NCBI RefSeq assembly: GCF_051124815.1
Contig: NZ_CP118486.1
Location: forward strand, 310,001 to 374,000
Direction: 5' to 3'
Length of the DNA stretch: 64,000 nucleotides
DNA from: Azospirillum sp051124815
GTDB lineage: Bacteria > Pseudomonadota > Alphaproteobacteria > Azospirillales > Azospirillaceae
This document shows, in pieces, positions 35,703-44,751 of this stretch. How positions within the stretch are numbered: the first letter of the stretch is position 1; each line of letters opens with the position of its first letter. A program made the translations under genes and the position numbers. The notes under the pieces are model-generated. The model did no database searches. It saw only the letters and a program-made list of their open reading frames with translations, and was not told the origin of the DNA.

Positions 35703-36503
35703 ATGACCGACGCGGTGCTTGAAGAGAATGCGGACGGCATCGTCACGCTGACCCTGAACCGGCCGGAACAGCGCAACCCCATTTCCGATGAGGATGTGCT
35801 GGAAACGCTGATCGCCGCGCTGGCCCGGCTCGACGCCGACAACGCCACCCGCGCGATCATCATCACCGGCGCCGGTTCGGCCTTCTCGTCCGGCGGGAAC
35901 CTCAAGAAGATGGGGGCGTCGGGTGGGCTCAACGATCCGCTGCCGGCGCAGACCCGGCTGAATTACCGCCGCGGCATCCAGCGCCTTCCCCTGCTGATCG
36001 AGGCGATGGAGGTACCGACCATCGCCGCAGTGAACGGGCCGGCAGTCGGTGCGGGCTGCGACCTCGCCTGCATGTGCGATCTGCGCATCGCCGGGGAAAG
36101 CGCCCGCTTCGCCGAAAGCTTCGTCAAGGTCGGCATCGTGCCCGGCGACGGCGGCGCCTGGTTCCTGCCGCGGGTCGTCGGCTTCTCCAAGGCCTGCGAG
36201 ATGGCGCTGACCGGCGACGCCATCGACGCGCGGGAGGCGCTGGCCTGCGGGCTGGTCTCCCGCGTGGTGCCCGACGCCGATCTGCTGGCGGAGGCGCGTG
36301 CGCTCGCCGCCCGCATCGCCGCCAACCCGCCGCACGCCGTGCGGATGACGCGGCGCCTGCTGCGCCAGGGCCGCAATGCCGACCTCGACAGCCTGCTGGA
36401 GATGTCGGCCGCGATGCAGGCACTCGCCCATGCGACGGACGATCACCGCGAAGCCGTGGCGGGCCTGCTGGAGCGGCGGGACCCGCGTTTCACCGGCCGC
36501 TGA
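35703..36503 (+). CDS. Crotonase-family enzyme (enoyl-CoA hydratase/isomerase)
   Basis: The 266-residue product has the crotonase fold signatures: ITGAGSAFSSGGNLKKMG (oxyanion loop) and VNGPAVGAGCDLACMCDLRI, followed by KVGIVPGDGGAWFLPRVVG. Aligned on these blocks, both catalytic glutamates of classical hydratases are missing: the first is Asp (GAGCDLAC) and the second is Phe. An Asp in the PGDGG loop is present, as in isomerase-type members. Reaction type is therefore uncertain; hydratase, isomerase or ring-opening are all possible. It follows the dehydrogenase pair by 60 bases with AGGAAGG before the ATG. Confidence 0.88.
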   Translation: MTDAVLEENADGIVTLTLNRPEQRNPISDEDVLETLIAALARLDADNATRAIIITGAGSAFSSGGNLKKMGASGGLNDPLPAQTRLNYRRGIQRLPLLIEAMEVPTIAAVNGPAVGAGCDLACMCDLRIAGESARFAESFVKVGIVPGDGGAWFLPRVVGFSKACEMALTGDAIDAREALACGLVSRVVPDADLLAEARALAARIAANPPHAVRMTRRLLRQGRNADLDSLLEMSAAMQALAHATDDHREAVAGLLERRDPRFTGR

Positions 36504-36578
36504 CCACTTGGCCGCTGACCACCGGCGGCCGACCCGCGACCTTTCGCACCGGAAACCGCCGAACAGGAGGATAGGGCC

Positions 36579-37526
36579 ATGCAGGCGATCGTCATGGAGG
36601 CGGGAGGGGTCTTCGCATTGCGCGACGTGCCGCCCCCCGAACCGAAGCCCTCGGAGGCGCTGGTGCGGGTGGAGGCGATCTCGCTCAATCGCGGCGAGGC
36701 GACGCGGGCGCTGTCCGCCCGTGCGGGCACACGGCCGGGCTGGGATCTTGCCGGCGTGGTGGAACAGCAGGCGGCCGACGGCTCCGGCCCCACCGCCGGG
36801 ACCAGGGTCGCCGGACTGCTGGCGGCGGGCGCATGGGCCGAACTGGTTGCCGTGCCGGTTCGCCAGCTTGCGGCGATCCCCGACGGGGTGGCGACGGAAC
36901 AGGCCGCCTGTCTGCCGGTCGCCGGATTGACGGCGCTGCATGCGCTGAGACGGGGCGGCGACCTGCTGGGCAGGCGCGTGCTCGTCACCGGCGCCACCGG
37001 CGGCGTCGGGCATCTCGCCTGCCAGCTGGCCCGGCAGGCCGGGGCGCGGGTGACCGCGATGGTCCGCACCGCCGAGGACGCGCCTCGGGCGCTCGGCTTC
37101 GGTGCCCACCATGCCGCGGTGATGGCGGAGGATCAGGACGAAACCGCAAGCATCGGAACCTTCGACCTGATCGTCGAATCCGTCGGCGGCCCGTCGCTGG
37201 CACGGTCGCTCGGCATGCTGGCGCCCGGCGGCATCTGTGTCGTCTTCGGCGTCACCGGCGGCTCGGAAGCCACCATCGACGCCCGCGCCTTCTACATGAG
37301 CGGTTCGCGAACCGTAACCGGCCTCGCGGTCTTCGAAGACATCAAAAGCGGCGAGCCTGCCGCGCGCGACCTGTCCCTGCTGCTGGCGCTGGCCGCCGAG
37401 GGCCGGCTGGCGGCGGAGATCGCCGTCCGGCGCCCATGGGCGGAGATGCCGGAGGCCGCCGCGGACCTGCTGGCCCGCCGGCACAAGGGAAAGACGGTGC
37501 TGCTCGTCCAAGACGGCGGCCGATAA
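36579..37526 (+). CDS. MDR-family NAD(P)H-dependent oxidoreductase
   Basis: The 315-residue product belongs to the medium-chain dehydrogenase/reductase superfamily, quinone-oxidoreductase or enoyl-reductase branch. It has a GroES-like N-terminal domain (about 1-110) and a nucleotide-binding domain with VTGATGGVGHLACQLARQAG. The C-terminal part is LGMLAPGGICVVFG. I see no zinc-ligand pattern of alcohol dehydrogenases. It lacks the NxxD-type motif of typical quinone reductases, so the substrate cannot be named. ACAGGAGG precedes the ATG, and the TRAP transporter genes follow 22 bases on. Confidence 0.85.
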   Translation: MQAIVMEAGGVFALRDVPPPEPKPSEALVRVEAISLNRGEATRALSARAGTRPGWDLAGVVEQQAADGSGPTAGTRVAGLLAAGAWAELVAVPVRQLAAIPDGVATEQAACLPVAGLTALHALRRGGDLLGRRVLVTGATGGVGHLACQLARQAGARVTAMVRTAEDAPRALGFGAHHAAVMAEDQDETASIGTFDLIVESVGGPSLARSLGMLAPGGICVVFGVTGGSEATIDARAFYMSGSRTVTGLAVFEDIKSGEPAARDLSLLLALAAEGRLAAEIAVRRPWAEMPEAAADLLARRHKGKTVLLVQDGGR

Positions 37527-37548
37527 AACATCGAGGGAGGTGCCAGGC

Positions 37549-38100
37549 ATGAGCAGGACACGCGGACCGACGGGCATCCTCGATGCCGTCGACCATGTCT
37601 TCTCCTTGGTCGCGGCGGCCTGCATGATGCTGATCATGCTGGTCGTCGTGGCCGACGTGGTCATGAGGTATTTCTTCGCCATGCCGCTGGCGTGGTCCTA
37701 CGACGTGATCTCCCTGTACCTCATGGTCGGGATGTTCTTCTTCGGCGTGTCGGACACCCTGCGCGAGAACGGCCATATCGGCATCGACATTCTCCAGCGC
37801 AGCATGCCGGCACCGATGCGCCATATCGGCGAGGCGGCCGGTTACCTCGTGTCCGCCATGGTCACGGCGGCGATCGGCTGGCTTGCCTTCCAGCGCTCCC
37901 TCTCCGCCTGGCAGAACGAAGAGGCGCTGTCCGGCGCCTATCTGTGGCCGACCTGGATCGCGCTGGTGCCGGTCGTCATCGGCGGGGTCCTGCTGACGCT
38001 CCGCAATCTTCTGCTGACCGCGACCAACCTCCGCGACGCCTTCGGCGGCGCCCAGGGCACCGAACATGCCCCCACCCCAAATCTGGAGGAACGCATCTGA
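37549..38100 (+). CDS. dctQ: TRAP transporter small permease (DctQ type)
   Basis: Small membrane subunit of a TRAP uptake system. The 183-residue product has four hydrophobic segments and the DctQ signature region LVVVADVVMRYFFAMPLAWSY with TLRENGHIGID. GAGGGAGG lies eight bases before ATG 37549; an in-frame GTG at 37540 overlaps that site and is rejected. Its TGA overlaps the ATG of the large permease gene. Confidence 0.92.
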   Translation: MSRTRGPTGILDAVDHVFSLVAAACMMLIMLVVVADVVMRYFFAMPLAWSYDVISLYLMVGMFFFGVSDTLRENGHIGIDILQRSMPAPMRHIGEAAGYLVSAMVTAAIGWLAFQRSLSAWQNEEALSGAYLWPTWIALVPVVIGGVLLTLRNLLLTATNLRDAFGGAQGTEHAPTPNLEERI

Positions 38101-39389
38101 TGGTGGCGCTCGGCGGAATCTCCATCCTCTTCCTGATGCTGGCCTTCGGGCTGCCGGTGGCCTTCGCCATGGCGGTTTCCGGCGCGGCCGGGCTGATGAT
38201 GATCGGCGGCGTCGACATGGTGATGGGCATCCTCGAAACGGTGCCCTTCTCCACCGCCAACTCCTACGAGATGATCACCATCCCGATGTTCATCCTGATG
38301 GCGGAGTTCGTGATCCTCAGCGGGGTCGCCAACGACCTGTTCGCCGCGGCGGCCAAATGGGTCGGCCGGGTGCCGGGCGGCCTTGGCATGGCGACGGCGG
38401 TGGCCGGGGCCGGCTTCGGCGCCATCTCCGGCTCCAGCACGGCGGCGGCGGCGACGCTGTCCTCCACCTCGATCCCGGCCATGCTGGAACAGGGCTACGA
38501 GCCGAAACTGGCAGGCGGCGTGGTGGCGATCTCCGGCACGCTGGCGATGCTGATCCCGCCCAGCATCGCGCTGGTGCTCTACGGCATCATCGCCGACGTC
38601 AGCATCGGCGCGCTTCTGGTCGGCGGCATCATCCCCGGCATCCTGGTGACGCTGACCATCGTCCTGACAGTCTATCTTCTGGTCATCCAGGACCGCAGCC
38701 GCGCGCCGGCGGGCCGCAGCTATACCCTGCGCGAGAAATTCGCCTCGCTGAAGGTCTGCGGCGCGATGATCCTGCTGTTCTCCGGTGTCACCGGGACGAT
38801 CTATGCCGGTATCGCCACCCCGACCGAGGCGGCTGGCATCGGCGCCTTCGGCGCGTTCCTATTGGCGCTGCGCTCGGGCAACCTGACCGCCGGAACCCTG
38901 CGCGCCGCCCTGGTCCGCGCGGTCCACGCCACCGCGATGATCCTGATGATCATGCTGGGCGCCCATGTGTTCGGGACCTTCTTCACCCTGACGCAGATCA
39001 CCCAGGAGCTGGTCCATTGGGTCGGGTCGCTCGACGTGTCGCCGTGGGTGATCATGGCGCTGATCCTGTTCGGCTATGTGCTGCTGGGCTGCGTCATGGA
39101 CCAGATCGCCATCCTGATCCTGACCGTGCCGGTGGTGCTGCCGGTAGTCCTGTCGCTGGGCTTCGACCCGGTCTGGTTCGGCGTGATCGTGGTCATCACC
39201 GCCGAGGTCGGCATGGTGACCCCGCCGATGGGGCTGAACGTCTTCGTCGTCTCCCGCTACACCGGCCGGCCTTTGGAAGAGATCTTCGCCGGCGTGATGC
39301 CCCATGTGGTGGCGCACCTGATCCTGATCGCGGCGCTGACCGCCTTCCCGCAGATCATCACCTGGCTGCCGTCGACGATGAGCTACTGA
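38100..39389 (+). CDS. dctM: TRAP transporter large permease (DctM type)
   Basis: Large membrane subunit that carries the sodium-coupled transport path. The 429-residue product has about a dozen hydrophobic segments and DctM blocks: ISGSSTAAAATLSSTSIPAM, SGTLAMLIPPSIALVLYGI and VGGIIPGILV. The C-terminal half has TPTEAAGIGAFGA, CVMDQIAILILTVPV and VGMVTPPMGLNVFVV. The start overlaps the dctQ stop (TGATG), so the two are coupled. Confidence 0.95.
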   Translation: MVALGGISILFLMLAFGLPVAFAMAVSGAAGLMMIGGVDMVMGILETVPFSTANSYEMITIPMFILMAEFVILSGVANDLFAAAAKWVGRVPGGLGMATAVAGAGFGAISGSSTAAAATLSSTSIPAMLEQGYEPKLAGGVVAISGTLAMLIPPSIALVLYGIIADVSIGALLVGGIIPGILVTLTIVLTVYLLVIQDRSRAPAGRSYTLREKFASLKVCGAMILLFSGVTGTIYAGIATPTEAAGIGAFGAFLLALRSGNLTAGTLRAALVRAVHATAMILMIMLGAHVFGTFFTLTQITQELVHWVGSLDVSPWVIMALILFGYVLLGCVMDQIAILILTVPVVLPVVLSLGFDPVWFGVIVVITAEVGMVTPPMGLNVFVVSRYTGRPLEEIFAGVMPHVVAHLILIAALTAFPQIITWLPSTMSY

Positions 39390-39436
39390 CCCGCGGCCGA
39401 ACGACAACAAACCCGCAGAAAATCCGGAGGAAACCC

Positions 39437-40462
39437 ATGAAGCCGACCACCGCCGCGACTCTTTTCGCCGTCGCCGTTGCCGTCACCGCGTCGCCGGCGG
39501 CGGCACAGCAGACGAAGCTGCGCGTCGCCGATTCCTTCCCCGCCGGCCATTATGTCGTCGAATACGGCACCAAACCCTGGATGGACGAGATCAAGCGCCT
39601 GACCAACGGCAAGGTGGATTTCGAGTATTACCCGGCCGAACAGCTGGGCAAGGCCAAGGACCTGCTGTCCCTGACGCAGAACGGCGTGGTCGACATCGGC
39701 TACGTCGCGCCGGCCTTCGTGACCGACAAGCTTCCGCTGTCCACCGTGGCCGAGCTGCCGGAGGCCTTCAACTCGTCCTGCGCCGGCACCAACGCCTACT
39801 GGCAGCTGGTCAAGCCCGGCGGCATCCTCGACAAGCGCGAGATCGGGCCGGCGGGCATGCGGGTGCTGTGGACGATGGTCCTGCCGCCCTACCAGCTTTA
39901 CATGGGCAAGACCGGCATCGAGGGCGTCGACGTCGTCAAGGGCAAGAAGATTCGCACGACCGGCGCCGCCAAGGAACTGGCGATCCGCAAGATGGGGGCC
40001 GTGCCGGTGCAGATCCCGACCCCCGACGTGCTGGAGGCGCTGTCGCGCGGGACCGTCGACGGGATGCTGTTCCCCCATTCCAGCGTGCTGTCCTACGACC
40101 TGCAGAACACCGTGAAGTCGGCGACCGTCGGCGAGAATCTGGGCAGCTTCGTCATCACCTACATGATCAGCAAGCGCAAATGGGACCAGCTGCCCGCCGA
40201 CGTCCGCGACGCCATGGACAAGGCCGCCGAGACCATCAACCACAACGCCTGCGAAAAGACCGACCACGACGAGGCCAAAGACATCGAACGGCTGAAGAAG
40301 GCCGGGGTGACCATGGTCCATCTGCCGGAGGCGGAAAGCGCCAAGCTGAAGGACATGCTGTCGTCGGTCAGCAAGGAATGGGCGGCCAACCTGGACAAGC
40401 GCCGCCTGCCCGGCAGCGAGGTGCTGGCCGCCTTCCAGCAGGCGCTGAAGGACGGGAAATGA
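39437..40462 (+). CDS. dctP: TRAP transporter substrate-binding protein (DctP type)
   Basis: Periplasmic receptor of the TRAP system. The 341-residue precursor has a Sec signal peptide ending at AAAQ (about residue 24). Mature-part blocks are LRVADSFPAGHYVVEYGTKP and DFEYYPAEQLGKAKDLL. The arginine that normally binds the ligand carboxylate appears in KGKKIRTTGAAKELA. CCGGAGGAAA precedes the ATG. The ligand is a carboxylic acid by family and is presumably the substrate of the CoA-linked pathway around it. Confidence 0.92.
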   Translation: MKPTTAATLFAVAVAVTASPAAAQQTKLRVADSFPAGHYVVEYGTKPWMDEIKRLTNGKVDFEYYPAEQLGKAKDLLSLTQNGVVDIGYVAPAFVTDKLPLSTVAELPEAFNSSCAGTNAYWQLVKPGGILDKREIGPAGMRVLWTMVLPPYQLYMGKTGIEGVDVVKGKKIRTTGAAKELAIRKMGAVPVQIPTPDVLEALSRGTVDGMLFPHSSVLSYDLQNTVKSATVGENLGSFVITYMISKRKWDQLPADVRDAMDKAAETINHNACEKTDHDEAKDIERLKKAGVTMVHLPEAESAKLKDMLSSVSKEWAANLDKRRLPGSEVLAAFQQALKDGK

Positions 40463-40519
40463 CCGCCCGGACCTGATCCCCGCTCCGCTTCGCAGGTAAG
40501 CCGCTTCACAGGAAAGCCG

Positions 40520-41701
40520 ATGACGTCCGACCGATCCTCCCAGATCTGGTGTCCGCTGGCCGGCACCAGGGTGGTCGATTTCTCAGCCCTGCTGCCGGGT
40601 CCCTTCATCTCCACGGTGCTGGCCGATCTGGGCGCCGGCGTCGTGAAGGTCGAGCCGCCCGGCGGCGACAGCGCCCGCAGCTATCAGCGGGCGATGTTCG
40701 CGGCAGTCAACCGCGGCAAGCGGAGCGTGGCCCTCGACCTCAAGGACCCGCAGTCCGCGCCCATCGTGGCGCGGCTGGCGGGCTGGGCCGACGTGGTGAT
40801 CGAATCCAGCCGGCCCGGCGTCGCCGACCGGCTGGGAATCGGCTACGCGGCGCTCAGTGCTCTCAACCCGCGGATCGTCTACTGTTCAGTCTCCAGCTTC
40901 GGCCAGACGGGGCCGGCGCGGGATCGACCGGCCCACGACATCAACATCATGGCGGCGGCCGGCGCGCTCGGGCTTCCGGGACATTGGAGCCGCCCGCCCT
41001 CCCGCCCCAGCATTCCCGTCGGCGACTTCGCGGCGGGGGCGCTTGCCGCCGCCTCCATCACCGCGGCGTTGGCGGAGCGGGACCGCACCGGTCGCGGTCG
41101 GCATCTCGACGCCAGCCTGTTCGGCGCCGTGCTTTATTGCGCCGGCCTGCGCCATGGCACCGAGCCGCAGCAGGACCCGCGCGCCCATCTCAGCCCGGCA
41201 AACGACATCTACCAAACCGCCGACGGCCGCTGGATCGCGCTCGGCCTGATGGAGGACCATTTCTGGCAACGCTTCCGCGCCGCGGTGGCGGCCCAGCCGT
41301 CCGGCCCCGCTGCGGCGGCGCTCTCCGACCCGGCATTCGACAGCCACTCCGGCCGTCAGGAGCATGGCGACCGGCTCGCCGGCCTGCTGGCGGAGGTGAT
41401 CGCCGGCGACAGCGCCGACCGCTGGATCGCGAGGCTGACCGAGGCCGACGTGCCGGCCGACATCTGCCGCCTTCCCCACGAGGCCGCCGCCTCTGCCCAG
41501 GCGGAGGCGCTGGGCCTGTCGGTCGCCGGTCCCGACGGGCGGCAGGTCGGCTTTCCCGTCCGCGCCGCCGGACAGTCCTCTCCCCTGCATGCACCGGCGC
41601 CGGCCCTGAACGGCGACGCCGAAGCCATTCTGGCGGAGATCGGCGCGGAGATCGGCGCTCCGACCCCGTCCAAACTTCCCAATCACGGAGGCCCGGCATG
41701 A
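40520..41701 (+). CDS. CaiB/BaiF class III CoA-transferase
   Basis: The 393-residue product shows the family opening LAGTRVVDFSALLPGPFIST, GAGVVKVEPPGGDSAR and NRGKRSVALDLKDP. The catalytic Asp falls in RPAHDINIMAAAGAL. It differs from the next gene enough to be a separate family branch, and the two overlap (ATGA), so they may form a heteromeric transferase or act on different acids. It would activate the imported acid with CoA from a donor ester. Confidence 0.92.
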   Translation: MTSDRSSQIWCPLAGTRVVDFSALLPGPFISTVLADLGAGVVKVEPPGGDSARSYQRAMFAAVNRGKRSVALDLKDPQSAPIVARLAGWADVVIESSRPGVADRLGIGYAALSALNPRIVYCSVSSFGQTGPARDRPAHDINIMAAAGALGLPGHWSRPPSRPSIPVGDFAAGALAAASITAALAERDRTGRGRHLDASLFGAVLYCAGLRHGTEPQQDPRAHLSPANDIYQTADGRWIALGLMEDHFWQRFRAAVAAQPSGPAAAALSDPAFDSHSGRQEHGDRLAGLLAEVIAGDSADRWIARLTEADVPADICRLPHEAAASAQAEALGLSVAGPDGRQVGFPVRAAGQSSPLHAPAPALNGDAEAILAEIGAEIGAPTPSKLPNHGGPA

Positions 41702-42939
41702 ACGGCCCGCTGCACGGCGTTCGGATCCTCGATCTCACTTCGGTCCTGGTGGGGCCCTATGCGACGCAGATCCTGGGCGATCTCGGCGCCGATGTCCTCA
41801 AGGTCGAATCTCCGGCCGGCGACAATGTCCGCGGCATCGGGCCGATGCGCCATCCCGGCATGGGGGCCATCTTCCTGCACGCCAACCGCTCCAAGCGCAG
41901 CATCGTGCTGGACCTGAAGGCGCCGGACGGGCGGCAGGCGCTGCTCGATCTGGCGCGCGGCGCCGACGTCCTCATCCACAATGTCCGGCCGCGCGCCATG
42001 GCGCGGCTCGGCCTGTCCTACGCCGACCTCGCCGCCGTCAACCCGTCGATCATCTACGCGGCGGTCACCGGGTTCGGCCAGGATGGTCCTTATGCGGAAA
42101 AGCCGGCCTACGACGACCTGATCCAGGGCGCGGCGGCGATTCCCACCCTGATCGCCGACTCCTCCGGCGGCGATCCCCGCTATGTGCCGGCGACCATGGC
42201 CGACCGCACCGTCGGTCTGCACGCCGTCTATGCGGTCGCCGCCGCCCTGTTCCAGCGCGAGCGCACCGGCGAGGGACAGGAGATCGAGATCCCGATGTTC
42301 GAGGCGATGACCGAGTTCGTCCTCGGCGACCATATGGGCGGCATGACCTTCGAGCCGCCGCTGGGTCCCACCGGCTATCCCCGGCTGCTCGCCCGCCACC
42401 GCCGCCCCTACCGGACCAGCGACGGCCACATCTGCGTGGTGATCTACAACGACAAGCAATGGCGCAACTTCTTCGCGCTGATCGGGCGGGACGGCGACCT
42501 CGACAGCGACCCCCGCTTCGCCGACATCGGCAGCCGCACCCGCCACATCAACGAGCTGTACGGGCTGGTCGCCGACGCCATCGCCACCCGCAGCACGGCG
42601 GACTGGCTGGCCGCGCTGACGAAGGCCGACATCCCGGTCATGCCGCTGCACACGCCCGACAGCCTGATCGACGACGGCCACCATGCGGCGACCGGCTTCC
42701 TGCGACCGGTCGAGCATCCCCATGAAGGCACGGTGCGCTCCATCGGCGTGCCGACCCGCTGGTCCGGCCGCCGTCCGCAACCCGTCCGCCAGGCCCCGCG
42801 CCTGGGTGAACACAGCGTGGAACTGCTGCGCGAGGCCGGATACGACGAGGAGCGGATCGCCGACCTTCTGGCGCGCGGTATCACGCGCAGCCCCGCTGCG
42901 GTATCGCCCTCTTCGGCCGCCACCGCAGCGGAGGGCTGA
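41698..42939 (+). CDS. CaiB/BaiF class III CoA-transferase
   Basis: The 413-residue product has LHGVRILDLTSVLVGPYATQ, GADVLKVESPAGDNVRG and NRSKRSIVLDLKAPDGRQ. The catalytic Asp is in KPAYDDLIQGAAAIPTL, and RTGEGQEIEIPMFEAMTEF is the interdomain block. The start overlaps the preceding transferase gene. Three CoA-transferases in 12 kb point to at least two CoA-transfer steps, for example activation and recycling of the donor acid. Confidence 0.93.
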   Translation: MNGPLHGVRILDLTSVLVGPYATQILGDLGADVLKVESPAGDNVRGIGPMRHPGMGAIFLHANRSKRSIVLDLKAPDGRQALLDLARGADVLIHNVRPRAMARLGLSYADLAAVNPSIIYAAVTGFGQDGPYAEKPAYDDLIQGAAAIPTLIADSSGGDPRYVPATMADRTVGLHAVYAVAAALFQRERTGEGQEIEIPMFEAMTEFVLGDHMGGMTFEPPLGPTGYPRLLARHRRPYRTSDGHICVVIYNDKQWRNFFALIGRDGDLDSDPRFADIGSRTRHINELYGLVADAIATRSTADWLAALTKADIPVMPLHTPDSLIDDGHHAATGFLRPVEHPHEGTVRSIGVPTRWSGRRPQPVRQAPRLGEHSVELLREAGYDEERIADLLARGITRSPAAVSPSSAATAAEG

Positions 42940-42942
42940 GCC

Positions 42943-44256
42943 TTGCCCTTCGGCAACCGGCCCGGCGGGAGTCCACGACGGAATCCGACGCTGTTGCCGG
43001 CGCTGCTCGTCGTCCTGTTCGCCTTTCTTTTCAACTTCGTGGCGCGGGGGGTTGCCGATGCCTACACGGTGTTCCTGGTCCCCATCGAACAGGAAACCGG
43101 CTGGCCGCGCAGCACCCTGACCAGCGTCTACGCGCTCTACATGCTGGTGCAGGGTCTGGCCGCTCCCGTCAGCGGCATGGCATTCGAGCGGTTCGGCCCG
43201 CGCGTCGTCTACCCGGCGGGTCTGGTCCTGCTGGCGCTGGCGACGCTGGGCGGCAGCATGCTGGAGGCGCGCTGGCAGCTCTATCTCTGTCTCGGTATCG
43301 TCACCGGGCTCGGGGTCGCCGCCATCGGCATGATCCCGGCGGCGGCGCTGATCGGCCGCTGGCACCGCCGGCATCTCGGCACGGCCATCGCCATCGCCTA
43401 TGCCGGCTTCGGCTCGGGCATCCTGGTGATCGCGCCGTTGGCGCAGTTGCTGATCGAAAGGCTCGGCTGGCGCGGCGCCTATCAGGCGATGGGCCTGCTG
43501 CTCGCCGCGCTCGCCCTGCCGGTGCTTCTGCTGCCGTGGCGCCGGCTGGCCGACGGCCGCCCGGCGGAACAGGATGATGGCGGCGCCACCCCCGTCCGCC
43601 GCGCCGGGACCGGATGGCGCCTGCCCGAGGCCATGCGCACCCTGCCCTTCTGGGGTCTGGTCCATGTGCTGTTCTTCACCGCCTTCGGCATGTACATCGT
43701 CATCGTCCAGGTCGTGGCGATGCTGGTGGAAAGCGGCTATCCGCCGATCGAGGCGGCGGCGGCCTTCGGCTCGGCCGGCATGCTGTCGGTGGCCGGGGTG
43801 ATCGCTGCGGGCGGCCTGTGCGACCGCATCGGCTTCCGCACCACGGCACTGGCAAGCTTCGCCGGCACGCTGGCCGGCATCCTCTGCCTGATCGGGCTGT
43901 ATGAGCGGCCGAGCCCCATCCTGCTTGCCGGCTACACGCTGCTGTTCGGCGTCGCCCAGGGGGCGCGCGGTCCCATCGTCTCCACCCTGACCAGCCGGAT
44001 CTTCGTCGGCGGTTCGGCGACCATCTTCGGCAGCATCTACGCCACCATGTCGATCGGCGCGGCGCTGGGGGCATGGCTGTCCGGCCTGCTGCACGACCTC
44101 ACGCAGGGCTACGCGGTCTCGCTGGTGGTGGCCGCCGCCGCCATCGGCGCGGCCCCCCTGCCCTTCCTTCTCAGCCCGGCGATCGCCGGGGCGATCCCGG
44201 CCACGCCGCCGCTGCGGGCCGGAACGGCCATCACCGCGAAAGGGGACGCACCATGA
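42943..44256 (+). CDS. MFS transporter
   Basis: The 437-residue inner-membrane carrier has about 12 hydrophobic segments. MFS-type loops are visible, including SGMAFERFGPRVVYPAG (loop 2-3) and GLCDRIGFRTTALASF (loop 8-9). The N-terminal Asp/Arg-bearing helix is FNFVARGVADAYTVFLVP. The profile resembles oxalate/formate-type or monocarboxylate carriers. It starts at TTG 42943, three bases after the transferase stop, with GGAGGG at good distance; no ATG fits as well. A second carrier beside a TRAP system suggests uptake of a related acid or export of a product. Confidence 0.87.
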   Translation: MPFGNRPGGSPRRNPTLLPALLVVLFAFLFNFVARGVADAYTVFLVPIEQETGWPRSTLTSVYALYMLVQGLAAPVSGMAFERFGPRVVYPAGLVLLALATLGGSMLEARWQLYLCLGIVTGLGVAAIGMIPAAALIGRWHRRHLGTAIAIAYAGFGSGILVIAPLAQLLIERLGWRGAYQAMGLLLAALALPVLLLPWRRLADGRPAEQDDGGATPVRRAGTGWRLPEAMRTLPFWGLVHVLFFTAFGMYIVIVQVVAMLVESGYPPIEAAAAFGSAGMLSVAGVIAAGGLCDRIGFRTTALASFAGTLAGILCLIGLYERPSPILLAGYTLLFGVAQGARGPIVSTLTSRIFVGGSATIFGSIYATMSIGAALGAWLSGLLHDLTQGYAVSLVVAAAAIGAAPLPFLLSPAIAGAIPATPPLRAGTAITAKGDAP

Positions 44257-44741
44257 CCATCGCTAACCAGGACCAGGAAGGCCCCACCATCGGGCTCGGC
44301 TTCCATTTCGAGGATCTGCCCGTCGGCACGCGCTTCCGCACGGTCGCCCGCACGATCACCGAATCCGACCTCACCGCCTTCGTGAATCTCAGCTGGTTCA
44401 CCGAGGAGCTGTTCACCAACACCGCCGACCGCGAGCATATGGCCATCGCCGGCCGGGTCGTGCCGGCGGCCCTGGTCTATTCCTTCTCCGAAGGCCTGCT
44501 GACCGCCAGCATGCAGCGCACCGGCCTCGCCTTTCTCAACGCCGAAATCGACGTGAAGGCGCCGACCTTCGTCGGCGACACCATCCATGTCGCCTGCGAG
44601 GTGATCGAGGCCCGCCCGACCTCAAAGCCGGGCCGCGGCCTGATCCGCACGTCCAATCGCGTGACGCGGCAGGACGGAACCGTCGTCATGACCTACAACC
44701 CCCTGCGCATGCTGCGGACCCGCGACGGCGCACCGGCGTAA
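44253..44741 (+). CDS. MaoC-like hot-dog protein (hydratase or thioesterase)
   Basis: The 162-residue product has a MaoC-type opening, GFHFEDLPVGTRFRTVARTI, ESDLTAFVNLSWF and RVVPAALVYSFSEGL. The late block is PTFVGDTIHVACEVIEARPT. The usual Asp/His hydratase dyad is partly altered (the His after GD region is not clear), so it may be a hydratase of a CoA ester or a thioesterase-like relative. The ATG overlaps the MFS stop. It is the last gene of the catabolic operon and converges with the AraC gene. Confidence 0.8.
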   Translation: MTIANQDQEGPTIGLGFHFEDLPVGTRFRTVARTITESDLTAFVNLSWFTEELFTNTADREHMAIAGRVVPAALVYSFSEGLLTASMQRTGLAFLNAEIDVKAPTFVGDTIHVACEVIEARPTSKPGRGLIRTSNRVTRQDGTVVMTYNPLRMLRTRDGAPA

Positions 44742-44751
44742 GGCGCCATCC

